Source of the DNA: Deltaproteobacteria bacterium
Lineage (GTDB): Bacteria > Desulfobacterota > JADFXK01
Assembly: GCA_015233285.1 (NCBI GenBank)
Contig: JADFYA010000100.1
Span: forward strand, 4,018-10,411
Direction: 5' to 3'
DNA length: 6,394 bases
The notes beneath the pieces were generated by a model. It ran no database searches. It had not been told where the DNA came from and worked only from the letters and a program-made list of their open reading frames with translations. Of the stretch, positions 1 through 6,394 are shown piece after piece. The translations under genes and the position numbers were made by a program. Within the stretch, counting starts at the first letter, position 1, and each line of letters opens with the position of its first letter.

Positions 1-526
1 CGGGATACTTACCCTGAATGCCGCCATAAAAGGCTCGCAGCCTGTCCATGTCGGCCCGGACGTCGCCACTGGGGAAGAAAAATCCGCCGAACCCGCAGCG
101 TTTCCGGCCATAGTCCAGAAAGCCGAGACCTATCGGAACGCCGGCTGTCCGGGCAATATGGTAAAAACCTGATTTCCAGTATTCGGTTTTTCTCCGGGTT
201 CCCTCCGGGGGTACGGCCAGTATCAGGTTCGTCGAGGCATGGAATGACGCGGCGATCTGTTGGACCAGGTTCTGGGGCGCCTGCCGGTTAACGGGAATGC
301 CGCCCAAGGCTCTCAGAATCCGGCCGCATCTACCCTTAAACAGACTATGTTTACCCAACCAAGAAATGCGTAAGCGCAAGACGTAAGCCGCGGCCAGCAT
401 AAACGGCACGTCCCAGTTCGAGGTGTGGGGTGAGGCGATAAACACAAACTTTGCGGGTAACTGTTCTGCACCTTCGATCCGCCAACCCCAGAACGCCAAC
501 CAGAGCCTTCCGATCCAATAACCCAT
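1..526 (-). CDS. PlsC-type lysophospholipid acyltransferase, 3' end cut by window
   Basis: This probably transfers an acyl chain to a lysophospholipid or similar glycerolipid at the inner membrane. Translating from the ATG at 526 gives 175 residues with no stop before the window edge. The family blocks appear in order: HTSNWD at 34-39 is the HX4D catalytic motif, GGIPVNR at 75-81 is block II, PPEGTR at 106-111 is block III, and GVPI at 129-132 is block IV. The last visible residues, around FYGGIQGKYP, resemble the C-terminus of short members of this family, so little is probably missing. The N-terminus (MGYWIGRLWLAFWGW) is hydrophobic and could anchor it to the membrane. The start lies 3 bases after the upstream stop, and AAGGA at 540-536 is its ribosome binding site, so it is likely co-translated with the cysteine-cluster genes. 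The acyl donor and acceptor cannot be told from sequence. Confidence 0.88.
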   Translation of the reverse strand, partial: MGYWIGRLWLAFWGWRIEGAEQLPAKFVFIASPHTSNWDVPFMLAAAYVLRLRISWLGKHSLFKGRCGRILRALGGIPVNRQAPQNLVQQIAASFHASTNLILAVPPEGTRRKTEYWKSGFYHIARTAGVPIGLGFLDYGRKRCGFGGFFFPSGDVRADMDRLRAFYGGIQGKYP

Positions 527-529
527 GCT

Positions 530-1342
530 TCATTTTCCTTCTGATGCGGCTTTCTTCTCCTTGATGACCGAGTCTTTGATGACCAGTGTCGGATCGCCGA
601 ATAGGGAAAATCGGAGCCAGTTCATCCCCAACTTCAGTAGTTCGAGGTCATCGGTTTTCACCTTTTCGGCCAGATCAGCCGGCAAATCGAACAGGGTCAG
701 GAACCGGCTGCCCAAAACAAACCGGCGGAATTCATCCAAGTTATATGACGCCATAACAAACATTTGAAATTTTTGGGGATTGAACGCGGCTTGGGGCCCG
801 GGAACCTTTCGAGTAATGATTTCCATCCACAAGTCATTGTAAAAGTTATATTCGGTCAGGCCCTGATTGGCTTGCCATTCCGCCACGGTCCATTCCCGGC
901 CTTGTCCAAAACCGGTGCAATGGGCTTCTTTGACAAAGAAGAACTGTTCCTTGACGCTCAGTCCGGGGTCGGGTTTGGTGGCGGCGCGGCCCAGCGGGTA
1001 CATCCGGCAGGCTCCCGGCCGATCTTCGTAGATGGAGCACCCCTGGTCGGTGACGAACGGGCAACGCTTTTTCCCGTCATCTTTCATTCTCAGGAAGGCC
1101 ATGGGCAGGCCATGATGTCCGGTGGCCCGGCTGGTGGTGTAATCATCCAGAAAGACCTCGGAGGGAACCTTGAGATGTTTTTTCATCCGCAAGACATCAT
1201 AGGGGGTCAACATCAGGTTCAAGTCAGCGCAACAAACGTTGAAGCAAGTTACCTTAGAATGGCAAGCAAAGACGAAGCTATCGCGTTCCAGGGGGATGAG
1301 GGCCTCGGGGTTGTGATCATTAATAATTGTTTTTAAATCCAT
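530..1342 (-). CDS. YkgJ-family cysteine-cluster protein, second tandem copy
   Basis: A 270-residue protein of the YkgJ/UPF0153 type (Pfam 'putative zinc- or iron-chelating domain'), whose biochemical role is not established. The first cluster is C27-x5-C33-x3-C37-C38, followed by LTPYDVLRMK. The second is C94-x7-C102-x9-C112 within CPF...GCSIYEDRP..CRMYP, with a further cysteine at C142. Eight cysteines in this pattern suggest one or two metal or Fe-S sites; that is inference. The C-terminal half has no cysteine but keeps the motif YNLDEFRRFV and the block DDLELLKLGMNWLRF, both shared with the neighbouring paralogue. There is no signal peptide or membrane helix, so it is probably cytoplasmic. 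The ATG follows the upstream stop by 3 bases. The only purine-rich site (GAGG, about 14 bases upstream) is far away, which suggests translational coupling. Confidence 0.9.
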   Translation of the reverse strand: MDLKTIINDHNPEALIPLERDSFVFACHSKVTCFNVCCADLNLMLTPYDVLRMKKHLKVPSEVFLDDYTTSRATGHHGLPMAFLRMKDDGKKRCPFVTDQGCSIYEDRPGACRMYPLGRAATKPDPGLSVKEQFFFVKEAHCTGFGQGREWTVAEWQANQGLTEYNFYNDLWMEIITRKVPGPQAAFNPQKFQMFVMASYNLDEFRRFVLGSRFLTLFDLPADLAEKVKTDDLELLKLGMNWLRFSLFGDPTLVIKDSVIKEKKAASEGK

Positions 1343-1345
1343 AAA

Positions 1346-2131
1346 TTATTGCCCATCCTCTTCCGCTGCGATATTCTTGGCATGGGCCTCGACGACTTCG
1401 TCTTTGACCTTAAGGACTATTCGTCCCAGCAAGCCGAACTTGATCCAATCGAAGGCCAGCTTGAGCAGTTCCACGTCATTCCGTTTTATTTTTTCCACTT
1501 TAGTCTGGGGGATATCGAACTTGGACAAGAAGCTGCTGCCGAAGACGAACCGCCGGAACTCATCGATGTTATAGGTGGCCATGAAAACCATTTTTTTGAT
1601 GGCGTCATTATCCACTTCCACATCGCGCAGACGCTCGTTGGCGGTAAGTTCGTTGAAACTATCCTCCACGTCCCGGAGGTTGATCAATCCCTGGTCTTCC
1701 AGATATTCCGAGAGGTAGTATTGCCGGTCTTCATTAAGGCCAAAACATCTGTCGGCCACGTCCATGGTGAAGAAATCACTTTCCTGGTCCATATCTATGG
1801 GATACATCCGGCAGGCCCAGGGCCGGACATCATAAATCTCGCATCCCTTGTCGCCGACAAAGGGGCATTTCTTGTCGGTCTCGTTCATTTTGATGACTAA
1901 CAGTGGAATCAAATGCTTGGCCCCGGAAACGACCTCGGTGTATTTGTCAATGCACTCTCCTGAGGATATGCCCAGTTGGTTCTTCATCCGGAGGAGGTCA
2001 TATGGGGTGAGAAAAATATTTATGTCACGGCAACAGGTAGTGAAACAAGACACCCCGTGGTGACAGGAAAATCGAAAGGAGTCTTCCAACATCAGTTTTT
2101 TTTGTTCCCAGTTCTTACTTGGTTCATTCAT
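1346..2131 (-). CDS. YkgJ-family cysteine-cluster protein, first tandem copy
   Basis: A 261-residue paralogue of the next gene downstream, and the first gene of the putative three-gene operon. Its cysteine pattern matches its neighbour: C23-x5-C29-x3-C33-C34, then LTPYDLLRMK, C89-x7-C97-x9-C107 ending in CRMYP, and C129. C60 is an additional cysteine without a counterpart in the paralogue. The C-terminal half carries YNIDEFRRFVFGSSFLSKFD and NDVELLKLAFDWIKF. The family is thought to bind zinc or iron, but its function is unknown. The first ATG of ATGAATGAAC is in frame and sits 8 bases after GAGGA (2144-2140). A second ATG four bases later is out of frame. No signal peptide or membrane segment is seen. 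The two copies align over their full length, pointing to an old tandem duplication rather than a shared short motif. Confidence 0.91.
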   Translation of the reverse strand: MNEPSKNWEQKKLMLEDSFRFSCHHGVSCFTTCCRDINIFLTPYDLLRMKNQLGISSGECIDKYTEVVSGAKHLIPLLVIKMNETDKKCPFVGDKGCEIYDVRPWACRMYPIDMDQESDFFTMDVADRCFGLNEDRQYYLSEYLEDQGLINLRDVEDSFNELTANERLRDVEVDNDAIKKMVFMATYNIDEFRRFVFGSSFLSKFDIPQTKVEKIKRNDVELLKLAFDWIKFGLLGRIVLKVKDEVVEAHAKNIAAEEDGQ

Positions 2132-2139
2132 TCAGTTTA

Positions 2140-2176
2140 TCCTCGTAATTATAGTTTTCCAAATCTGGAGTTTCAG
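2140..2176 (-). promoter_or_regulatory. Candidate sigma70-type promoter and RBS of the cysteine-cluster operon
   Basis: On the minus strand a perfect TATAAT lies at 2153-2148, with CTGAAA (4 of 6 matches to TTGACA) at 2176-2171 and a 17-base spacer. GAGGA at 2144-2140 is the ribosome binding site of the gene starting at 2131. The difficulty is that a start site about 7 bases after the -10 box would fall inside GAGGA, leaving a leader of roughly 10 bases. The box may therefore be coincidental in this AT-rich spacer. Confidence 0.35.
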
Positions 2177-2194
2177 GTATATATTCAGCCAGAC

Positions 2195-2314
2195 GAAAAG
2201 CACAACACAAAGGACGCAAAGGGAACGAAGAAAACGCAGAGATCTTGGAAGCCATATCAGAAAACTCTGTGTCCTCTTTTTTCTCTCCGTGTCCTTTGGG
2301 TTGTGCTTCTTTTC
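2195..2314. repeat. Long imperfect inverted repeat, intergenic palindromic element
   Basis: Arms at 2199-2241 and 2265-2307 are each 43 bases and pair at 33 of 43 positions without gaps, around a loop of about 23 bases. Short GAAA/TTTC extensions continue the pairing at the outer ends after a 3-base offset. The arms are strongly purine-biased on one strand, with units such as CACAAAGGAC and ACGCAGAG. I recall similar CACAAAGGACACAGAG-like palindromes as dispersed intergenic elements in several phyla, but that is memory, not a search. It has no coding capacity and no recognisable transposase or target duplication. It lies about 90 bases beyond the glycosyltransferase stop and about 65 bases before the cysteine-cluster operon. 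As RNA it could fold into a long hairpin acting as a 3'-end stabiliser or weak terminator. Confidence 0.8.
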
Positions 2315-2340
2315 AAAAGACTGAAATTCAACATTGGATT

Positions 2341-2369
2341 AGTGTAGTTCGGTCAAACAATCAAGTCAA
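2341..2369 (-). promoter_or_regulatory. Candidate sigma70-type promoter upstream of the inverted repeat
   Basis: On the minus strand TTGACT (2369-2364, 5 of 6 matches) and TACACT (2346-2341, 4 of 6) are separated by exactly 17 bases. Transcription from here would pass through the inverted repeat and place it in the 5' leader of the operon starting at 2131. This is a consensus match only. The remaining spacer from 2370 to 2404 shows no clear terminator for the glycosyltransferase gene. Confidence 0.3.
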
Positions 2370-2404
2370 CAGAATTTCCGGTTACAGCGTGGAAGATGCG
2401 GTTT

Positions 2405-3661
2405 TTATTGTATTACGTTTTTGTGCGGGATAGGATTGATCAGGTCTGAATATTTCCTTTCCACCACCGGCCAGGTGTAAGCTTCTTTAACGAATCTCTG
2501 CCCCTGGACACCCAATTGCCGTCTGGTTTCCTCATTCAGGTGTTTGACTGCGACCATAAACTCGGTCGGATCAGAATACCACAGGCCGCCTTGGGCGCGG
2601 CGACATTGCCCTACCAGGACGCGGCATTTTCCGTTGACCAAAACTGCTTTGCCGGCCCACCAGGCCTCCAGCAAAACGATAGACAGGCTTTCGTATGGAG
2701 ACGGCATAACCAGAAAATCGCAGGCGGCCAGCGCGTTCCACTTGGTTTGTTCGTCCACAAAGCCCAGGGAAATGATATCCGGATGCTTCGGCACATTCAT
2801 GGCCGGTTTGCCCAGCAAGACCAGCTTTCGGGGTGCCTGATTTTGTTTTTGCAGCTCGATGAAGTTACGGAACAAGTCATCACACCCTTTGGACGGATCG
2901 ATCCGCCCGATGTACAGGATGAACCTCTCATTGATGCGGAATTGACTGCGAAATCCGTCTCCGTCAAGGGTCTCCGGGGGGTCTAAAGCCATCCCGGCCA
3001 CTGGTCCGTTCAATCTGGCTCCGGGAAATCTGGTTTTCAGAAAATCAAGCTCTTCCAGGCTGTTGAAAATGAAGCCTTGCGGGAGTTGAAAGAACTTGTC
3101 CCACATGCTCATGTAAATCGGCCATTCGTCGTGGGCCAGGGGAGCCAGATAGGCTTTATCCTGAACCAGCGGCAGGGTAAAATAGGTAGTGGCATACAAA
3201 TATGGAAAGAAGATGAAGGCATCGAATTCCGCGGTATGTTGCTTGACGTAATCCATGAGCGCCGGGCTCCAGGGACCTTGAGCGCGCATCCATTTCTCCT
3301 GCTCTTCTATGGGTGCAATTTTGACGCGCGGGGCAATCCTTTCTGAAAGCCGATTAAATGAGTTGACGTTCCGGGGCGAGGCGACCGGGAAGCGCCGGAC
3401 TCTGGTCTCTCCGATCAATTCTTCACCGGGGGGGTAACAATTCGCCCAGGTCATGTAATCCAGGGCCGTGGTGGTGAGCACTTCCGTATGCCAATACTTG
3501 GCCATCTTTTGAGCTATTTTAAGGCAAAGAAGCTCCGCTCCGCCGTTGACTTCCAGGCCGCACCGCTGAACGACAAACGCTACCCTCGGCCGCCTGGTTG
3601 CCCGGTTGTCCGGGGTAGGGTCTTCTTGCTTGACGGCATCCTGGGAATACCTTGTCGGCAT
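2405..3661 (-). CDS. GT4-type glycosyltransferase (GT-B fold)
   Basis: A 418-residue retaining glycosyltransferase that probably moves a sugar from a nucleotide-sugar donor to a surface polysaccharide, glycolipid or protein. The N-terminal Rossmann domain begins after a charged, low-complexity stretch of about 24 residues and contains RVAFVVQRCGLEVNGGAELL (26-45), with the GGAE loop typical of GT4 enzymes. The C-terminal domain contains FILYIGRIDPSKG (247-259), where R253 and K258 are the expected phosphate-contacting residues. The EX7E motif is E324 to E332 (ESLSIVLLE), followed by GKAVLVNGKC. No signal peptide or membrane helix is seen, so it is likely cytoplasmic. The ATG at 3661 has AAGGGAG 10 bases upstream (3678-3672). 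No other sugar gene is nearby, so donor and acceptor are unknown. Confidence 0.9.
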   Translation of the reverse strand: MPTRYSQDAVKQEDPTPDNRATRRPRVAFVVQRCGLEVNGGAELLCLKIAQKMAKYWHTEVLTTTALDYMTWANCYPPGEELIGETRVRRFPVASPRNVNSFNRLSERIAPRVKIAPIEEQEKWMRAQGPWSPALMDYVKQHTAEFDAFIFFPYLYATTYFTLPLVQDKAYLAPLAHDEWPIYMSMWDKFFQLPQGFIFNSLEELDFLKTRFPGARLNGPVAGMALDPPETLDGDGFRSQFRINERFILYIGRIDPSKGCDDLFRNFIELQKQNQAPRKLVLLGKPAMNVPKHPDIISLGFVDEQTKWNALAACDFLVMPSPYESLSIVLLEAWWAGKAVLVNGKCRVLVGQCRRAQGGLWYSDPTEFMVAVKHLNEETRRQLGVQGQRFVKEAYTWPVVERKYSDLINPIPHKNVIQ

Positions 3662-3803
3662 GTCCTGTTCGCTCCCTTCGGTCTATAAAAACCGCTTCTC
3701 AAAATCTCCAGTTGCGGATATCGTGTTACGGGTTATGTCTATGGCTTGAATTGTCCCGGCAAAGTTTTCAGATAAATTTGCGACCGGCAACCCTCGACGG
3801 GGT
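3662..3803. other. Intergenic spacer between channel and glycosyltransferase genes
   Basis: This spacer holds the ribosome binding site of the glycosyltransferase gene (AAGGGAG, 3678-3672). Just upstream, on the minus strand, is an AT-rich TTTTTATAGA stretch that could be part of a weak promoter, without a good -35 box. No stem-loop followed by a T-run was found, so read-through from the channel gene is possible. Confidence 0.5.
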
Positions 3804-6368
3804 TCAGGACTCCGTGTTGACCAAAGGGGGTGGGGCGGCCCCGTCAATATATCTGATGTTAATGTCGCGCTGAGGAAAGGGGATTTCTATCTTTCGTTCC
3901 CGAAATAGGCGGTCAATTTTAAATCGGAGTTCCGATTCGACCCCTACGGCATGTTGGACGGAGGTCCACACTCGAAGCTTGAAAATAAGGGCGCTGTCTC
4001 CGAAGTCGGCAAAGAGCACATCCGGCTTTGGCTCCTGGAGGACCAGCGGATGTTGGTCGGCCGCCTCCAGCAGGGCGTCCTTGATTGCATCCACGTCGGC
4101 CCCATAGGCAGTGCCGATACTGATGCTGCGGCGTACCCGCATGTCCTTGAAACTCCAATTTGTTAATTGGTTACTGATCAAATCCGAATTGGGAATGATC
4201 AGCGAGGCGTTATCCCAGGTCTGGACCACCGTCGACCGGACCCGGATATTCTTCACTGTTCCTGTAACACCCTTAATTTCTATCACATCCCCCACCTGGA
4301 TGGGACGCTCGAACAGGAGAATAATGCCGCTGACGAAATTGTTGAAAATAGTCTGCAAACCAAAACCGAGCCCCACGCCCAGAGCGCCGAAGGCCACGGC
4401 CAGAGAAGTCGCACTTAAACCCAGGGCATAAAATGCCGAGATGATCCCAAAGGCCCAGATGGCATAACCCGAGACACCGGCCATCGACTCCTGAACGCCT
4501 AAAGCCAGGCCGCTCTTGGCTAGAAGTGTTTTAAGGAAGAATCTCCGCCACAATCGTGTCGCCGCGTGGGTAAACAACAGGACCAGGAAAGCTTGCACAA
4601 ATCCCAAAAGACTCAACTTCATGCCGCCCAGCGGAATGGCGTAGGTCATCACCTGGACAAAGCCCACGGCCACGGCTTCCTTTCCACCCCAGGCCAGGAT
4701 AATCCCAGTCAAGACGGTCCCCAGCCAGGCCACCCAGCAAAGCCGCAATGCGAGCCACCGGATGGGCAGGGACGTTTCTTTGTCTTCGGTGGTCTCGGAT
4801 TCGGACATTTTTTTGAAGTCTCGTTCCTCCTCTCGAATGATAAAGAATATCAAGCCGCCCCACAGCAGCACCGACGAGGTTAGACCCCAACTTATATACC
4901 AGCGCAAGGCCAACTGGCCATACCCGGATAGTTCCAAAAAAGCACCCGCCCCGACGATAAAGTATCCCAGTCCGGCTAAGGTGGTCCGCCAATTTGGTGA
5001 GTGTGGCCGCTTTTCGGTTGCCGGCGCATCGCCTTCCTGAATCAAAACCCGCCCAAGATAGATACTCCAGCCCAGTAAACCGAATTCAAAGAGCAGCCGA
5101 CCCAACAGGAGGAGAGCCCAGGCGCCGCTCAAAAGGCTGTAGGCTGCAGTGTAACCTATGGCGAAAATAAAAGAAATGCGCAACATCAACCGTAACAGGC
5201 AGACCAACCTGACCGGCACTCGGTGGTGTTCACCTTCATTCCACAACGTCAGGAAGTCGAGCCACCATTTACATAATATCCAGATCAGCAGGACATTGCA
5301 GACTGCCCGAAGAAAGGGAACCGATGAAGACACAAAAGGAAACATTGAGTATAAATATAGGGCCAGGGTGGTTCCCGATAAAGGGAAAGAACGGTAAAAT
5401 ATCCGCAGCGCCAATAATCGCCAGAGGTCCCGGCCGAAAAATGGTTGTTGTTCCAAATTGACCAAAACCCGGACCAGCCGACGGAGAACGGCCAGGATAA
5501 TGACCAGCAGCAGGATGGTGGTAATATATAAGAATCCGCCGGAGACAAAAAAATCTACAATCTTTGCCGGCTCCAGATCACGAGTCAAGAGCAATCGCAT
5601 CCGCTTGGCCAATCCATTAATCTCTTCTTGAATCTTGACCCAACCCAAGGCCGCGGCCGGTCCATCTTTTCTCTTAAAAATTTCTTCTTCTTTCCGTTCC
5701 TTAATGACTGCATCGTATTTTTTGGACATGGAAGCAACGGCATCTCGGGTCTCTTCCCACTTAACCGTTTGGATGGTGTGGGACTCGGCCAGTTTTTGAA
5801 GTAGTCCGGTCTTTTTAGCCAGGATATCTTTAAGTGATTTGAGCCGTTGAATGAGGGTGACAATGGCCTTGTCTTTGGAGTTGAGGGCACTGACCTCCAG
5901 CAACTGGTTTTCGTCGAGGTGATATTGCTCATCGGTTTGTTTGCGTAGCTGCTCAATCTTTTGGTTTTTTTCAGCAAGTTGATTGATCCGCCCGGTTATC
6001 GTGTCTAACGCCTGTTGCTGTTCCATCCGGGCTTTATCCAGCTTGTCGACCTCCGTATCCGCGATCAGGAGCATGGCGCTGTGAGCCAGGACCATTTGTT
6101 TGATACTTCCCAATTCGGTGATCATATCTTTTTCGGAGGCTTTAAGACCAGTTACCTGAGCTTTCAGTTGCTCGACATTTTCCTTTTCCTCATTCAAAGT
6201 CTTTTCGATAGACTGCATTAAATTGATGTAAGGTGACTGGTTGGCCGGATTTTCCGGGGTAGCGGCGGGGGCCGCGGCCGTGGCCGGACAGCAGTTGCTG
6301 ATGAGCAGCATTACCGCCCAGCAGGCTATAATAATTATTTTTAATCGGCAGCATCTATTACGATTCAC
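3804..6368 (-). CDS. Large MscS-family mechanosensitive channel with periplasmic coiled coil
   Basis: An inner-membrane channel of the MscK/MscM-like class, expected to open under membrane tension and release solutes during osmotic downshock. From a GTG start it has 854 residues. Residues 1-32 form a signal peptide: basic NRNRCCRLK, a hydrophobic core, and possible cleavage near ATA-AAP. Residues about 40-260 are a charged, heptad-like coiled coil, probably periplasmic. About eleven hydrophobic segments follow between roughly 270 and 685. The pore helix is at about 654-686, with GVGLGFGLQ and then NNFVSGIILLFERP, continuing into the MscS beta domain (VGDVIEIKGVTGTV; IIPNSDLISNQ at 724-734) and an alpha-beta C-terminus ending near 840. 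It is shorter than E. coli MscK (about 1,120 residues), mainly in the periplasmic part. A TTG at 6386 is also in frame but overlaps the Shine-Dalgarno, so GTG is preferred. Confidence 0.93.
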   Translation of the reverse strand: MNRNRCCRLKIIIIACWAVMLLISNCCPATAAAPAATPENPANQSPYINLMQSIEKTLNEEKENVEQLKAQVTGLKASEKDMITELGSIKQMVLAHSAMLLIADTEVDKLDKARMEQQQALDTITGRINQLAEKNQKIEQLRKQTDEQYHLDENQLLEVSALNSKDKAIVTLIQRLKSLKDILAKKTGLLQKLAESHTIQTVKWEETRDAVASMSKKYDAVIKERKEEEIFKRKDGPAAALGWVKIQEEINGLAKRMRLLLTRDLEPAKIVDFFVSGGFLYITTILLLVIILAVLRRLVRVLVNLEQQPFFGRDLWRLLALRIFYRSFPLSGTTLALYLYSMFPFVSSSVPFLRAVCNVLLIWILCKWWLDFLTLWNEGEHHRVPVRLVCLLRLMLRISFIFAIGYTAAYSLLSGAWALLLLGRLLFEFGLLGWSIYLGRVLIQEGDAPATEKRPHSPNWRTTLAGLGYFIVGAGAFLELSGYGQLALRWYISWGLTSSVLLWGGLIFFIIREEERDFKKMSESETTEDKETSLPIRWLALRLCWVAWLGTVLTGIILAWGGKEAVAVGFVQVMTYAIPLGGMKLSLLGFVQAFLVLLFTHAATRLWRRFFLKTLLAKSGLALGVQESMAGVSGYAIWAFGIISAFYALGLSATSLAVAFGALGVGLGFGLQTIFNNFVSGIILLFERPIQVGDVIEIKGVTGTVKNIRVRSTVVQTWDNASLIIPNSDLISNQLTNWSFKDMRVRRSISIGTAYGADVDAIKDALLEAADQHPLVLQEPKPDVLFADFGDSALIFKLRVWTSVQHAVGVESELRFKIDRLFRERKIEIPFPQRDINIRYIDGAAPPPLVNTES

Positions 6369-6376
6369 CGGAAAGA

Positions 6377-6384
6377 CTCCTCCC
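6377..6384 (-). promoter_or_regulatory. Ribosome binding site deciding the channel gene start
   Basis: GGGAGGAG on the minus strand is a near-perfect Shine-Dalgarno. It is exactly 8 bases before the GTG at 6368-6366, and translation from there gives a clean signal peptide. The longer frame from TTG at 6386 would begin inside this site and prepend six residues (MGGVFP), encoded mostly by the Shine-Dalgarno itself. Confidence 0.8.
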
Positions 6385-6394
6385 AAATAAAAGT

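Noticed and set aside
351..533. A 60-residue minus-strand frame at the start of the acyltransferase region
   Set aside because: It is out of frame with the acyltransferase. The frame starting at ATG 526 contains all the conserved blocks and this one contains none.
764..1336. A 190-residue open frame on the plus strand opposite the second cysteine-cluster gene
   Set aside because: It is the complement of a well-supported gene, shows no recognisable motif, and is best explained as a shadow produced by codon bias.
1349..1900. A 183-residue open frame on the plus strand opposite the first cysteine-cluster gene
   Set aside because: It is a shadow of the real gene, with no domain, and it parallels the shadow frame opposite the paralogue.
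2199..2307. The inverted repeat as a standard rho-independent terminator of the glycosyltransferase gene
   Set aside because: The stem is far too long and mismatched and has no GC-rich core followed by a T-run on the minus strand. A role in RNA stability remains possible.
1976..2433. Plus-strand open frames crossing the inverted repeat
   Set aside because: The products are low-complexity translations of the palindrome arms (Lys/Thr-rich, then Leu/Val-rich). They begin inside the cysteine-cluster gene or have no good ribosome binding site.
3681..3698. Imperfect CGGT...ACCG inverted repeat upstream of the glycosyltransferase gene as an operator
   Set aside because: Only four bases pair on each side, which is expected by chance in a spacer of this size.
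6335..6368. Cysteines in the channel's signal peptide region (RCCR, NCC) as a lipobox
   Set aside because: The residues before the cysteines do not fit the L-[AS]-[GA]-C pattern, and an AxA-type cleavage site follows shortly after.

Overview
The window is a one-sided stretch of bacterial chromosome: all five genes lie on the minus strand, so transcription runs from high to low coordinates. No RNA gene, CRISPR array, transposase, phage gene or attachment site is visible. The long YkgJ-type cysteine-cluster proteins, the large MscS-type channel with a periplasmic coiled coil, and a moderate base composition suggest a Gram-negative bacterium. Desulfobacterota (former Deltaproteobacteria) is my best guess, from general resemblance only.

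Layout in transcription order. (1) 6368-3804: a large MscS-family mechanosensitive channel with signal peptide, periplasmic coiled coil, about eleven membrane helices and a canonical MscS pore and beta domain. Its start is probably a GTG at 6368, placed by a strong Shine-Dalgarno. (2) 3803-3662: a 142-base spacer with no convincing terminator. (3) 3661-2405: a GT4-type glycosyltransferase. (4) 2404-2132: a 273-base spacer holding an imperfect inverted repeat of about 120 bases (2195-2314), flanked by two candidate sigma70-type promoters. (5) 2131-1346 and 1342-530: two tandem paralogous YkgJ-family cysteine-cluster proteins. (6) 526 to beyond base 1: a PlsC-type lysophospholipid acyltransferase, cut by the window edge close to its C-terminus.

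The last three genes are separated by only 3 bases each and almost certainly form one transcript. The channel and the glycosyltransferase could be separate units. The cell-envelope theme (channel, sugar transfer, lipid acylation) is plain, but the job of the two cysteine-cluster proteins is unknown. The points most worth a second look are the tight pairing of duplicated metal-binding-type proteins with a lipid acyltransferase, and the palindromic element in front of that operon. I see no clear evidence of a wholly new system.
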